A DNA stretch of 64,000 bases from Bacteroidales bacterium (GTDB lineage Bacteria; Bacteroidota; Bacteroidia; Bacteroidales; P3): the NCBI GenBank assembly GCA_024400495.1, contig JAKSMR010000012.1, forward strand, positions 1 through 64,000, read 5' to 3'. The position numbers and the translations under genes are program-made. Positions 45,840-55,066 of this stretch are shown here, piece by piece. Below the pieces are notes generated by a model, which was given only the letters and a program-made list of their open reading frames with translations, did no database searches and was not told where the DNA came from. Positions within the stretch are counted from its first letter, which is position 1. Each line of letters opens with the position of its first letter.

Positions 45840-47894
45840 ATGAAAAGATACACCGCAATACTCACCTGCCTGCTTCTCACTGGTAGCATTGCCTTGGCAC
45901 AAAACACAGAAAACAACGCGAACTACCCCTCCCGCCATTATCTTGGCGGGGGCGTTCGCCTTGGCGCCACCTCCCTCAATCAGAAAGGTGCTGGACTCTC
46001 CTCTGCCGGATTAGGTTTTGGCATCGATGCCGAATACACCTATTTCTTCCACCACTTGTTCGGAATCCAGACCGGTCTTTCTGCCTTCTGGGGCAACAGC
46101 AACTACATCCTTGGATCAGACTACACCCACACCTCCCAGACCACCATCCAGTCTGTTGGCAGCGGTGGCATCCTCACCGACTACACCATTGACTACACCT
46201 ATGTCACCAATGGACTCAAAGAGGAATACCGCTACGGCTTAGTCTCCCTTCCTGTGATGCTTCGCATGCAGTCCGACCGATTCTTTATCGGTGCTGGATT
46301 CCGTTTTGCCTTCCCCATGGGCGACATCAAAGCCGACTACGCCTCCGGAAACACCGATGTAACAGCACAACTCACCCCTACCGACAATGCCATTCTCAGC
46401 TCAGGATGCCTCGGCATCGACAGCCACAAGAGCCAGAACGGTTCTTACACTTACAAAGGAAAGAATCAGGTCAATGTTGCTGCCGAAATCGGCTACCACT
46501 TCCCTGTTAACGATGCTTATGGCATACGTGTCAGCGCTTACGGCGAGTACATGCTCAACAATGGTTCCCAAAACGGGAATACCCTAGTAAAAGAGATTGA
46601 CGAGAGCCAGATCAACGGCACTCCCGTCGTCCTTGGATACAATAACTGTAGCAAAAACAACCTCGTTGACAAATCACACTACTACAGTGTCGGTGTCAAG
46701 GTTGCCTTCGACTGGGGTTCGGCAAAGAAAGTCTTTCCCAAGTCCAGAGAGCGCGCAGAAACCGTGTTAGTAGAAAATGACGAAACCACCTCCGATTCCA
46801 ACGTTGAAACAAAGAAGGTAGAAGTCCCCACACACGAGGACCTTATGATCTTCATCCGCAACACCAACGGAAAGAGCCAGTACTACGGCTCCTATTGCAG
46901 CGAAAACCGTTGGTCCTCTGCCGTCAGCATGCTCTCCATGGGCGACCCCAGCAAGCGCACCTCTGTGAACTATGCCCTTTCTCCTGACGGCAAGATCACC
47001 ATCCTCGCCCTTGACGGCGAAGGTGGCATGGGAGGCAAAGACCTCTTTGTATCCTACCTCGACGGCTATCAGTGGAGCGAGCCCCAGAATATGGGCATCC
47101 AGGTTAACAGCCGCGCCGACGAAGACCAGCCTGCTTTTGCTTTCGATGGAAAGACCCTCTATTTCGTCTCCAACCGAGAAAGAGGCCTTGGACAAAACGA
47201 CATCTGGTTCACCCGTCTCCTTCCCGACCGCACCTGGACGGCTGCCGAAAATGCCGGCACAGCCATCAACTCCAATGGCGACGAGCAGACTCCCGTCTTC
47301 TACAACAACCGCCTCTATTTCGCCTCCAACGGACGCAACGGTTCTGGTGGCTACGACATCTATTATGTGACCATAGGTACCGACAACGAGCCCACCTCTC
47401 TGGCCATCAATATCGGACAGAACATCAACACTGGCGCCGACGAGATTGGCATCCACAGCATCCGATCCCTCTCCGGCAACAATGGTTTCAAAGGCACAAA
47501 GGCTCCTTCCCAGCTCATGCCCTACCTCGAAGGCCGCAGCATCACCAACGTCTTGCTCGACTCCACCTTCAACATCCATTTCAAGACCGGCAGCGCCACG
47601 GTTACCGATGCTTCTCTTGAATCAATCATGAAGGTTGCCCGCTATCTTAGCAAGAACCCCACCACCATCGTTGAAGTGTCGGGTCACACCGACAACACAG
47701 GTGGCGATGACCGCAACGTCCTCCTCAGCTGGGAACGCGCCAAAGCCGTCCATCGCAAGCTTATCGACTATGGTGTCAATCCCTCTCAGGTCACCTACCA
47801 CGGCTACGGCAACACCCAGCCTATCGCTCCCAACGCCACAGAATGGGGACGCGCACGCAACCGCCGCACCGAGTTCAAGGTATTGAAGAAATAA
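45840..47894 (+). CDS. Outer-membrane barrel plus beta-propeller plus OmpA-domain protein
   Basis: 684 residues in three parts: signal peptide (ILTCLLLTGSIALAQ) and an outer-membrane beta-barrel (about 30-300, PorT-like); a WD40/PD40-like propeller (about 335-535, with repeated motifs such as QPAFAFDGKTLYFVSNR and QTPVFYNNRLYFASNG); and a C-terminal OmpA domain (about 570-684, FNIHFKTGSATVTDASLES, VSGHTDNTGGDDRNVLLSWERAKAV, RARNRRTEF) that should bind peptidoglycan. The propeller plus OmpA order recalls the T9SS protein PorE, but PorE has TPRs and no barrel. Directly behind the giant gene, it is a candidate anchor for that protein. Confidence 0.85.
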   Translation: MKRYTAILTCLLLTGSIALAQNTENNANYPSRHYLGGGVRLGATSLNQKGAGLSSAGLGFGIDAEYTYFFHHLFGIQTGLSAFWGNSNYILGSDYTHTSQTTIQSVGSGGILTDYTIDYTYVTNGLKEEYRYGLVSLPVMLRMQSDRFFIGAGFRFAFPMGDIKADYASGNTDVTAQLTPTDNAILSSGCLGIDSHKSQNGSYTYKGKNQVNVAAEIGYHFPVNDAYGIRVSAYGEYMLNNGSQNGNTLVKEIDESQINGTPVVLGYNNCSKNNLVDKSHYYSVGVKVAFDWGSAKKVFPKSRERAETVLVENDETTSDSNVETKKVEVPTHEDLMIFIRNTNGKSQYYGSYCSENRWSSAVSMLSMGDPSKRTSVNYALSPDGKITILALDGEGGMGGKDLFVSYLDGYQWSEPQNMGIQVNSRADEDQPAFAFDGKTLYFVSNRERGLGQNDIWFTRLLPDRTWTAAENAGTAINSNGDEQTPVFYNNRLYFASNGRNGSGGYDIYYVTIGTDNEPTSLAINIGQNINTGADEIGIHSIRSLSGNNGFKGTKAPSQLMPYLEGRSITNVLLDSTFNIHFKTGSATVTDASLESIMKVARYLSKNPTTIVEVSGHTDNTGGDDRNVLLSWERAKAVHRKLIDYGVNPSQVTYHGYGNTQPIAPNATEWGRARNRRTEFKVLKK

Positions 47895-47993
47895 CAGCCA
47901 TTCTGAAGAAGACGTCTTCTACCATACTTAAGCATCACACACCTATCCCACTTCGGGGAAAAGCAAAAACCTCAAACTACCAATAACTAAGCA

Positions 47994-49325
47994 ATGTCCT
48001 CCATCTACATCGAGACCTACGGCTGCCAGATGAACTTCGCCGATAGCGAGGTGGTCAACTCCATCCTCGGCAAAGAAGGCTACACCACCACCAAAGACAT
48101 CAATCTGGCCGACTATATCCTCATCAACACCTGTGCCATCCGCGACAATGCCGAGCAGCGCATCCGCAAACGCCTCCACGAACTCAAGGCGCTCCAGCGT
48201 CAGCATCCTCAGCTGCGCATCGGCATCTTAGGCTGCATGGCCGAGCGCCTCAAGACCCAGCTTCTCGAGGAAGAAGACAACGTCAGCTTCGTCGTTGGTC
48301 CCGACGCCTACCGCAAACTCCCCACAATCCTCCAACTCGTACAGAAAGGCGAGAAGACCGCCGAAACCGAGCTCAGCACCGAGGAGACCTACTCCGATAT
48401 CCAGCCCGTCCGCATCGATGGGAATGGGATCTCGGCATATATCTCCATCATGCGCGGATGTCAGAATTTCTGCGCCTACTGCGTAGTCCCCTACACCCGT
48501 GGACGCGAGCGCAGTCGCGATCCTCATTCCATCATCGAAGACGCACAGATGCTCTTCAGCCAAGGCTACAAAGAGGTCACCCTTCTCGGCCAGAACGTCA
48601 ACTCCTACCGTTTCACCGAAGCCGACGGAACCCTTGTAGGCTTCCCCGAACTGATGGAGCGTGTGGCCCAGGTAAGCCCTCTGCTTCGTGTACGTTTCGC
48701 CACCTCACACCCCAAAGACCTGAGCGACGAACTCCTACAAGTCATGGCCAAGTACCCCAACATCTGCCGCTGCATCCATCTGCCCGTGCAGTCCGGAAAC
48801 GACCGCATGCTCAAGCTCATGAACCGTCACTATACCACCGAGTGGTATCTTAATCGTATCGACGCCATCCGCAGATATCTGCCCGACTGTTCCATCACCA
48901 CCGATGTCATCGCCGGGTTCTGCTCCGAGACCGAGGAGGAACATCAAGACACCCTTGCGATGTTCCGCACCGTGCGCTACGACTACGCCTACATGTTCAA
49001 GTTCTCTCTCCGTCCCAACACCTATGCGGAGAAGCACCTCCATGATGATGTTCCCGAAGAGGTAAAGACCCGTCGTCTCGAAGAAATCATCAAGCTCCAG
49101 GGCGAGATAGCACTCGAGAACAACCAGAAAGAGATCGGAAGAGTGTACGAAGTCCTCGTCGAAGGCACCTCTCATCGCAGCAAAGAGCAGCTTTTCGGTC
49201 GCAACAGTCAGAACAAAGTGATTGTCTTCGACCGTGGCAACCATCAGCCCGGAACCTATGTCAACGTAAAAGTAACCAACTGCACCGCCGCCACCCTCAT
49301 CGGCGAAGTCGTTGAACAAGCATAA
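47994..49325 (+). CDS. miaB: tRNA-2-methylthio-N6-dimethylallyladenosine synthase MiaB
   Basis: 443 residues. It adds the methylthio group to position 37 of tRNAs reading UNN codons. N-terminal UPF0004 domain with three cluster cysteines in YGCQMN, INTCAIRDNA and GILGCMAER; radical-SAM core with CQNFCAYCVVPYTRGRERSR (the CxxxCxxC cysteines); C-terminal TRAM domain (about 380-440). The start MSSIYIETYGCQMNF is standard. It is followed by a PASTA-protein gene after 12 bases, so probably an operon. Confidence 0.96.
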   Translation: MSSIYIETYGCQMNFADSEVVNSILGKEGYTTTKDINLADYILINTCAIRDNAEQRIRKRLHELKALQRQHPQLRIGILGCMAERLKTQLLEEEDNVSFVVGPDAYRKLPTILQLVQKGEKTAETELSTEETYSDIQPVRIDGNGISAYISIMRGCQNFCAYCVVPYTRGRERSRDPHSIIEDAQMLFSQGYKEVTLLGQNVNSYRFTEADGTLVGFPELMERVAQVSPLLRVRFATSHPKDLSDELLQVMAKYPNICRCIHLPVQSGNDRMLKLMNRHYTTEWYLNRIDAIRRYLPDCSITTDVIAGFCSETEEEHQDTLAMFRTVRYDYAYMFKFSLRPNTYAEKHLHDDVPEEVKTRRLEEIIKLQGEIALENNQKEIGRVYEVLVEGTSHRSKEQLFGRNSQNKVIVFDRGNHQPGTYVNVKVTNCTAATLIGEVVEQA

Positions 49326-49337
49326 AGCTCGAACCCC

Positions 49338-50201
49338 ATGTCAAAAGCCCACGATTTCCTTTCCCAGCACCCTCTCCTCCGCCAGCTCCTCATGATGCTC
49401 GTCATCTCGCTGGTGGCCATCATCATCGTCTTCATCGTCCTTAAGATCTATGCTCGCGTAGGACAGGAGTACCCCATGTACGACCTTGTTGGCGACAATA
49501 TCGAAGAGATTTCCGACACCAACGCCCTCGGACTGGAATATGTCGTCATCGACTCCATCTTCGACAACACCCAACGTGGCGGCACCATCCTCTCCCAAGA
49601 CCCCAAAGCTGGCGCCCTCATCAAAAAAGGACGCAAGGTCTATGTCTCCATCGCCTCCTATCACGAGGAGGAAGCCGTGATGCCCGACCTCAAGGATATG
49701 TCCGTCAAGCAAGCCGTCTCCACCCTCAACAATATGGGTTTTGGCATAGGGCGCCTCAAATTCGTCACCTCCCAGTTCTCCGGAGCTGTTCTGGAGCAGA
49801 CCTACAAAGGACGCGTCATCCAGCCCGGCGACCCTCTCGCGCGTGGCAGCAAGATCGATCTCACTGTCGGCATCACCCCCGAGAAGAGCAGCGCTATCGT
49901 GCCTTTCATCATCGGAAAGAGCCCTGAAAAAGCCCACTACTCCATCCATAGCGGCGGCTTCAACGTCGGAGGCGAGCATTTCGACGGTGTCGGCGACCGC
50001 TCCAAGGCCGTCGTCGTCCGTCAAAGCCCCGACTACACCGGCCTCCAACGCTATCCCCTCGGCACCTCCGTGGAGCTGTGGTACAGCGACGGCAGTACCA
50101 TTGATGTCGACAAGCTCGTGAACGATTTCAAGGTCGACTCCTCTCAGATCTTCGATACCCCTATCGACGACAACTCCGATGACGATATCTGGGCTTGGTA
50201 A
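49338..50201 (+). CDS. PASTA-domain membrane protein
   Basis: 287 residues. One N-terminal membrane helix (about 16-40, MMLVISLVAIIIVFIVLKIYA), then three PASTA domains (about 45-110, 113-182, 184-255; for example VMPDLKDMSVKQAVSTLNNMG) and an acidic Asp-rich tail ending in WAW. PASTA domains bind peptidoglycan or penicillin-like ligands; no kinase or transpeptidase domain is present. The neighbourhood of PASTA protein, T9SS-type protein and rluD is common in Bacteroidales. Role unknown, probably in envelope control. Confidence 0.9.
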   Translation: MSKAHDFLSQHPLLRQLLMMLVISLVAIIIVFIVLKIYARVGQEYPMYDLVGDNIEEISDTNALGLEYVVIDSIFDNTQRGGTILSQDPKAGALIKKGRKVYVSIASYHEEEAVMPDLKDMSVKQAVSTLNNMGFGIGRLKFVTSQFSGAVLEQTYKGRVIQPGDPLARGSKIDLTVGITPEKSSAIVPFIIGKSPEKAHYSIHSGGFNVGGEHFDGVGDRSKAVVVRQSPDYTGLQRYPLGTSVELWYSDGSTIDVDKLVNDFKVDSSQIFDTPIDDNSDDDIWAW

Positions 50202-50238
50202 CCCCCTCCGGAAAAGATCTTCATAGATAAATCCACAC

Positions 50239-52158
50239 ATGCACAAGACGCCGATTCTTCTCATCCTCCTGCTCATCTCCTTTTGTGCCGCCGCACAAGA
50301 GGTGCTCCTTCCTCTTTCCCACCAGCGCGTCCCCATTATCGACCAAACAAAAGAAACCCCTTTCCAAGAGAAGTATGCTGTACACCCCCTATCCTTGCCC
50401 TTCTTCGACGATTTCTCGGACCATAGCGGCCTTTTGAACCCCAACCGATGGTCTGGACACCAAGCCCTTGTAAACGACGGATACGGCGCCCTTCCGCCCA
50501 CCGTGGGTATGGTTACCCTCGACGCTCTCGACAGCAGAGGCGAGCTCTACTCCCGAGCCTCCACCGGCCTTTTCCAAGGCGACACCCTCACCTCGCAACC
50601 TATCCGGCTCGACTCCCTCTTCTCTCCCCAGCGGCGAGCCCTCACCCCTGCCGACTCCATCTACCTCTCCTTCTTCTTCCTCCCCAGCGGAGGCAATGGA
50701 GACATGTGGGAACGTCTGGGTGACAGTCCCGAAGCGGAGGACTCCCTCATGCTAGAGTTCTACAACCCCTCCGACTCCCTCTGGCATCTCATCTGGAGCA
50801 CCGGTGGCATGACCCTCGACAGCCTCCTCTCACAGACCGGCACCTCTTGGCAGTATGTCCTCATCCCCATCACCGACAGCGTCTACCTCTCCGGCCAATT
50901 CCGCTTTCGTTTCCGAAACTACTGCTCCCTCGACGCCACAGCACAATCCGGCATGGTCGGCAACACCGACATGTGGAGCCTTGACTATATCTATCTCAAC
51001 TACGGCCGTTCCTGCACCGACAACACCTTCCGCGACATAGCCTTCGTCAATCCCGCAACCTCCCTTCTCTCACGCTATCAGGCCATGCCTTGGCGCCAGT
51101 ATCAGGCTAGCGAAATGTGTCACGACCTACCGCTTACCATCACCAACCTCTACTCCCAGCCCCTCGCCACCAGCTACCAGTACACTATCTTCGACAACAG
51201 CGGTGCTCCTGTGCACCACTACGATGGCGGCTATGAGAACACCCCCGCATTCTTCCCCGACCACACCTACCAGACCGTTTCCGCCCACGCCAGCCCTACA
51301 CTCAGCTACTCCTTCCCTACCTTAAGCGACACCTGCTCCTTCCTCATCGAGCATGTCCTTCGTGAGGGAGTCTCCGGCGACGCCTTCTCCAGCAACGACA
51401 CCCTCCGGTTCCGCCAACAGTTCGCCGACTATTTCGCCTACGACGACGGCACCGCCGAGAACGGATATGGACTCACCTCCACCGGCTCGCGCATGGAGCT
51501 CGCCTACGGCTTCCATCTCAACCAGAGCGACACCCTCACCGCCCTCGACCTCTCTTTTAATTCCACCCGAGGCCACGAGAACCTCGCCATCCTCTTCTAC
51601 CTATGCGTATGGACCGACGAGGGAGGCAAGCCCGGCGCCCTCCTCTACCGCGACAGCCAGCGACGCCACGTCCTTTTCGACAGCCTCAACACCTTTGTCC
51701 GCTACCCCCTCGAGATCCCTCTTGCGCTCAACGGAGACATCTTCGTAGGCTTCGAGCAGGTAGGCAACGCCTACATCAACCTTGGCTTCGACCGCAACCA
51801 CGATGCCCGCAGCCACACCTACTACCGCACTTCCGGCAGCTGGCAGCAGAGCATCCTTCGTGGCGCACTCCTCTTGCGCCCCCGCTTCGACACCCCATCC
51901 GTCCTTGCCATCAACGATGACGCGAGGGCACCACAGCTCGCCATCTACCCCAACCCCGCCCATCAGCACGTGACCATAAGTTGCAGCAGTCCTCAGACCA
52001 TACGCCTCCAGCTCTTCAGCCTCCAGGGAGCATGCCTCCTCGACCTTCCCTGTCCAGAGGCCCTAGACCTCAGCGGCTATCCCACAGGCCTCTATCTCCT
52101 TCGTGCCACCGACAGCAGCACCGGACTCCAAACCACCCAAAAACTCCTCCTACGATGA
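50239..52158 (+). CDS. T9SS type A cargo protein, 639 residues
   Basis: Signal peptide (PILLILLLISFCAAAQ), a region of repeated beta-rich segments (LPFFDDFSDHSGLLNPNRW near the front, then SGNGDMWERLG-like and SLDYIYLNYG) resembling MAM/concanavalin-type sandwich domains, and a C-terminal T9SS sorting domain (LAIYPNPAHQHVTISCSS, LQLFSLQGACL, GYPTGLYLLRATD). Between PASTA protein and rluD it is a conserved Bacteroidales position, so it may have a housekeeping role at the surface. The stop overlaps the next start (ATGA). Confidence 0.85.
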   Translation: MHKTPILLILLLISFCAAAQEVLLPLSHQRVPIIDQTKETPFQEKYAVHPLSLPFFDDFSDHSGLLNPNRWSGHQALVNDGYGALPPTVGMVTLDALDSRGELYSRASTGLFQGDTLTSQPIRLDSLFSPQRRALTPADSIYLSFFFLPSGGNGDMWERLGDSPEAEDSLMLEFYNPSDSLWHLIWSTGGMTLDSLLSQTGTSWQYVLIPITDSVYLSGQFRFRFRNYCSLDATAQSGMVGNTDMWSLDYIYLNYGRSCTDNTFRDIAFVNPATSLLSRYQAMPWRQYQASEMCHDLPLTITNLYSQPLATSYQYTIFDNSGAPVHHYDGGYENTPAFFPDHTYQTVSAHASPTLSYSFPTLSDTCSFLIEHVLREGVSGDAFSSNDTLRFRQQFADYFAYDDGTAENGYGLTSTGSRMELAYGFHLNQSDTLTALDLSFNSTRGHENLAILFYLCVWTDEGGKPGALLYRDSQRRHVLFDSLNTFVRYPLEIPLALNGDIFVGFEQVGNAYINLGFDRNHDARSHTYYRTSGSWQQSILRGALLLRPRFDTPSVLAINDDARAPQLAIYPNPAHQHVTISCSSPQTIRLQLFSLQGACLLDLPCPEALDLSGYPTGLYLLRATDSSTGLQTTQKLLLR

Positions 52159-53216
52159 TCGACGACACCACCCTACTCCCCGACGCCCCTACTCCCGAAA
52201 GCAGCGACGAGCAGGAAGAGCTCTACGAACGCCACCGCGTGGTGGTTGACAAAGGACAAGAGCTCCTGCGCCTCGACAAATACCTGATGATGCATATCTC
52301 CGGTGTCTCCCGCACCAAGATCCAGGCAGCAGCCAAAGCCGACTGCATCCTCGTCAACGGCCACACCACCAAGTCCAACTACCGCGTCAAGCCCAAGGAC
52401 ATCATCACCGTCCTCCTTCCCGAACCTCCCCACGAGACCGAGATCCTTCCCGAAGAGATACCCCTCTCCATCGTCTATGAAGACGACGACGTCCTCGTCA
52501 TCGACAAGCAGCCCGGTCTCGTCGTCCATCCCGGCGTAGGCAACTACACCGGCACCCTTCTCAACGCCCTCGCCTTCTATTTCCAAGGAAAAAAGGGCAA
52601 AGACGGGCAACCTCTCACCGCATACCTCTGCCATCGTATCGACAAGAACACCTCCGGTCTGCTCCTCATTGCCAAGAACGAAGAAGCACAGATTTTCCTT
52701 GCCAAGCAGTTCTTCGACCACACCATCGAGCGTAAGTACAACGCCCTCGTGTGGGGCGACTTCACCGAAGACAGCGGCACCGTCACCGGACATATAGGCC
52801 GTTCCCTGCGCGACCGCAAGGTCATGGCCGTCTATCCCGACGGCGAGCATGGCAAGCATGCCGTCACCCATTATAGAATCATCGAGCGCTTCGGCTACGT
52901 CACCTGGATCGAGTGTGTCCTCGAGACCGGCCGCACCCATCAGATCCGCGCCCACATGAAGCATATCGGCCATCCCCTCTTCAGCGACGAGACCTATGGT
53001 GGCGACCAGATTCTCAAAGGCACCACCTTCACCCGCTACAAGCAGTTCGTCAACAACTGCTTCGACCTCCTCCCCCGCCAGGCCCTCCATGCTATGATCC
53101 TCGGCTTCGAGCATCCATCCACCAAGCAGCACATGCACTTCGAGAGCCCCCTCCCCGCCGACATGCAGTCCGTCATCGACCGCTGGCGCTCCTACGCCGC
53201 CAACCGCACCGAATAG
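52155..53216 (+). CDS. rluD: RluD-type 23S rRNA pseudouridine synthase
   Basis: 353 residues from the ATG at 52155, which shares the ATGA overlap with the upstream stop; a longer frame from 51981 is rejected as inside the previous gene. An S4 domain (about 30-85, LRLDKYLMMHISGVSRTKI) precedes the RluA-type catalytic domain with the conserved Asp motif CHRIDKNTSGLLLIAK. The C-terminal part has the RTHQIRAHMKHIGHPLFSDETYGG motif. It isomerises uridines in 23S rRNA. It is followed by a terminator. The symbol follows similarity only. Confidence 0.93.
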   Translation: MIDDTTLLPDAPTPESSDEQEELYERHRVVVDKGQELLRLDKYLMMHISGVSRTKIQAAAKADCILVNGHTTKSNYRVKPKDIITVLLPEPPHETEILPEEIPLSIVYEDDDVLVIDKQPGLVVHPGVGNYTGTLLNALAFYFQGKKGKDGQPLTAYLCHRIDKNTSGLLLIAKNEEAQIFLAKQFFDHTIERKYNALVWGDFTEDSGTVTGHIGRSLRDRKVMAVYPDGEHGKHAVTHYRIIERFGYVTWIECVLETGRTHQIRAHMKHIGHPLFSDETYGGDQILKGTTFTRYKQFVNNCFDLLPRQALHAMILGFEHPSTKQHMHFESPLPADMQSVIDRWRSYAANRTE

Positions 53217-53246
53217 CAGCAATCCCAAGAAAGAGAAAAGCAAACA

Positions 53247-53284
53247 GACGACCTTCACAACGGTGATGGTCGTCGTTGTTTTGT
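53247..53284 (+). terminator. Rho-independent terminator after rluD
   Basis: GACGACCTTCAC (53247-53258) pairs with GTGATGGTCGTC (about 53263-53274, one bulge), followed by GTTGTTTT. Facing the minus-strand DUF2130 gene, it separates the convergent units. Confidence 0.75.
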
Positions 53285-53482
53285 GAAAACATTGAAAAAC
53301 GACAGTGAGAAAATAATTTTTCCACGCGACGTTGTTCCACTCTCACTGTAGGATAGACAAAATCTACTAATAGAGAGCAGGGCAGACAAGATTGACTTAT
53401 CTGCCCACATACAACGAGACAGACTATATCTCGTTATCTGCTCTCGGGAACAACCATACTAAAAACAACTATGAAAAGCATT

Positions 53483-54910
53483 CTATTCCGTATCAGCATC
53501 AACCCCATCCTCCATCTCGATGTTCGAGGGGATCTGGCCCTCATTTAAGGCAGCCAATCTAGCCTCCTCAAATTTCTTTTTCATCGTGGGGTTGCCGTGA
53601 GTGAGTTTTTTGATGGTCACATCACCCAGATTGGATTGGGCTGCATTGAGGTAGCTCTCGGTCTTGAGCAGGGCCTCCTTGGTGGACTGCAGTTCGTCTA
53701 TTGATTTGTCAATGGCAGCGATGGCATCATCAAAATTCTTACACGCTTGCTGCACATTTTTGGTAAATTTCTTGGTAAATCCACCCAGCTTAGCCTCAAA
53801 TTTAGAAACATCTACCTGTTGGTTCAACACCTCGGCTAACTTTCTCTTGTCGTCAGCACTGCTCTTGGCTGCCTGACAGAGCAAAGCGATGGTGGTCATA
53901 AAGAACTGGGGACGGATGACATACATCTTCTCGTAACCTGGGATGGCAACGATGCCGGAACGATTGTAGACGTTGTTCTCATCTTCGGTCTCGAGCATGG
54001 AGACCAGAACGGCATACTCGCAGTCCTTTTTCTTGCGGTCTTTGTCTAGTTTGTCAAAGAAATCGCTGTTCTTATGCTTGGTGGCAGTGGCGTCTGCCTC
54101 GTTTTTCATTTCAAACATGATCGATACATATTCGGTGCCGTTGATGAAGTCACGGAAGATGAAATCGCCTTTGCTACCCTCTACAACCTCGTTGTCTTTG
54201 TGGAAGACGGCCTCGGGGAAAGCGCCAAACGTACGCATCTCTTCAAATTTGTTGCTACAAAACACCTCCAGCGACTCTCCAATGGCCTTGGTGGAGAGGT
54301 TCTTCTTAAAGTTCTTGTACTGATCGAGGGCCTCGTCCTTCAACTTGAGCTGGATCTCGTACTGATTTTTCAGTTCTTGCATCTGTACCTCAGCATCATG
54401 CTTGCTTTCGGTCATCTCTATCGTCAGATTGTTCACCTTGTCTACCTGTTCCTGGATCTTGTCTACAGCCTCCTTCTCGGCTTTCATCACCGCAATCTCT
54501 ATCTCACTGTCTTTCTTATCGAGATCAGAGGTAAGTCGGGCTATCTGACGGTCCTTATCAGCAACCGCCTTGTCAATGGCGTTCTGCAGAGACTTTTCAA
54601 TCGAGGAGACGCGGTCGAGGAGACGCGTAATTTCAGCCTCTTTCTTGATCAGATCCTGCTCTTTGGCAGCCATCTGTTCTGCATACTTGCCTTCGATTTC
54701 CTTCTGCAGAATATCCTGTTTCAGAAGATTGTTCTGCTCAATCTCTTGGAGACGTCGATTGATCTCTGCATCGAACTCTTTGTTCTTCACCTGAGCAACG
54801 ATCTCAGCATAGCTTGCGCCAGAGATTGCTATAGGCTTGCCACAGTTGGGGCAGATGATTTCTTTGTTCATGTGATTAGCGTTTTCGGTGGTCTGGATAG
54901 TGTTTTTCAT
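53483..54910 (-). CDS. DUF2130 family protein with zinc ribbon and nuclease-like core
   Basis: 475 residues. Short zinc-ribbon-like start (CPNCGKPI, about 20-27), a long coiled coil (about 40-195), then the DUF2130 domain (about 205-330): FCSNKFEEMRTFGAFPEAVF, EGSKGDFIFRD, SIMFEMKNEADATATKHKN, VLVSMLE. The order Glu...GDFIF...EMK resembles the PD-(D/E)xK nuclease core, so a nuclease is plausible but not shown. A second helical part follows. It is the last of three minus-strand genes (HD, AAA+, DUF2130). A GTAAC-N16-CGTTA promoter-like sequence lies 58 bases before the start. MNKEII at residue 14 is an alternative start. Confidence 0.85.
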   Translation of the reverse strand: MKNTIQTTENANHMNKEIICPNCGKPIAISGASYAEIVAQVKNKEFDAEINRRLQEIEQNNLLKQDILQKEIEGKYAEQMAAKEQDLIKKEAEITRLLDRVSSIEKSLQNAIDKAVADKDRQIARLTSDLDKKDSEIEIAVMKAEKEAVDKIQEQVDKVNNLTIEMTESKHDAEVQMQELKNQYEIQLKLKDEALDQYKNFKKNLSTKAIGESLEVFCSNKFEEMRTFGAFPEAVFHKDNEVVEGSKGDFIFRDFINGTEYVSIMFEMKNEADATATKHKNSDFFDKLDKDRKKKDCEYAVLVSMLETEDENNVYNRSGIVAIPGYEKMYVIRPQFFMTTIALLCQAAKSSADDKRKLAEVLNQQVDVSKFEAKLGGFTKKFTKNVQQACKNFDDAIAAIDKSIDELQSTKEALLKTESYLNAAQSNLGDVTIKKLTHGNPTMKKKFEEARLAALNEGQIPSNIEMEDGVDADTE

Positions 54911-54954
54911 AGCGATTTTTTTGGTTATTATTTAAGATGTTGTTGTTTCTCGGT

Positions 54955-54961
54955 TGTGTCA
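54955..54961 (-). promoter_or_regulatory. TGACACA motif before the DUF2130 gene
   Basis: Minus-strand TGACACA starts 51 bases before the start codon, with GAGAAACAAC close behind it. The same pair of blocks, TGACACA and GAAACAAC, lies at the same 51-base distance before the AAA+ gene, and TGACACA also precedes the HD gene by 44 bases. Confidence 0.5.
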
Positions 54962-54968
54962 TTATTAC

Positions 54969-54994
54969 TAACGGCACAAATCCTCTTCTGTTAC
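54969..54994 (-). promoter_or_regulatory. ECF-type promoter-like sequence, DUF2130 gene
   Basis: On the minus strand GTAAC (54994-54990), a 16-base spacer and CGTTA (54973-54969). The spacer includes TTTGTGC in front of CGTTA, as at 61396-61421. Confidence 0.65.
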
Positions 54995-55066
54995 TTTTTT
55001 TCTTTCTTCGGCAAACATGGGCCCAATAACGGGACCTTGTTTTCCGGGGAGCCACAGCGCCGTCGT

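Noticed and set aside
51981-52154. Longer N-terminus for the RluD-type protein
   Set aside because: The extension lies inside the T9SS cargo gene and is Pro/Ser/Arg-rich; the ATG at 52155 gives the ATGA overlap and a normal N-terminus.
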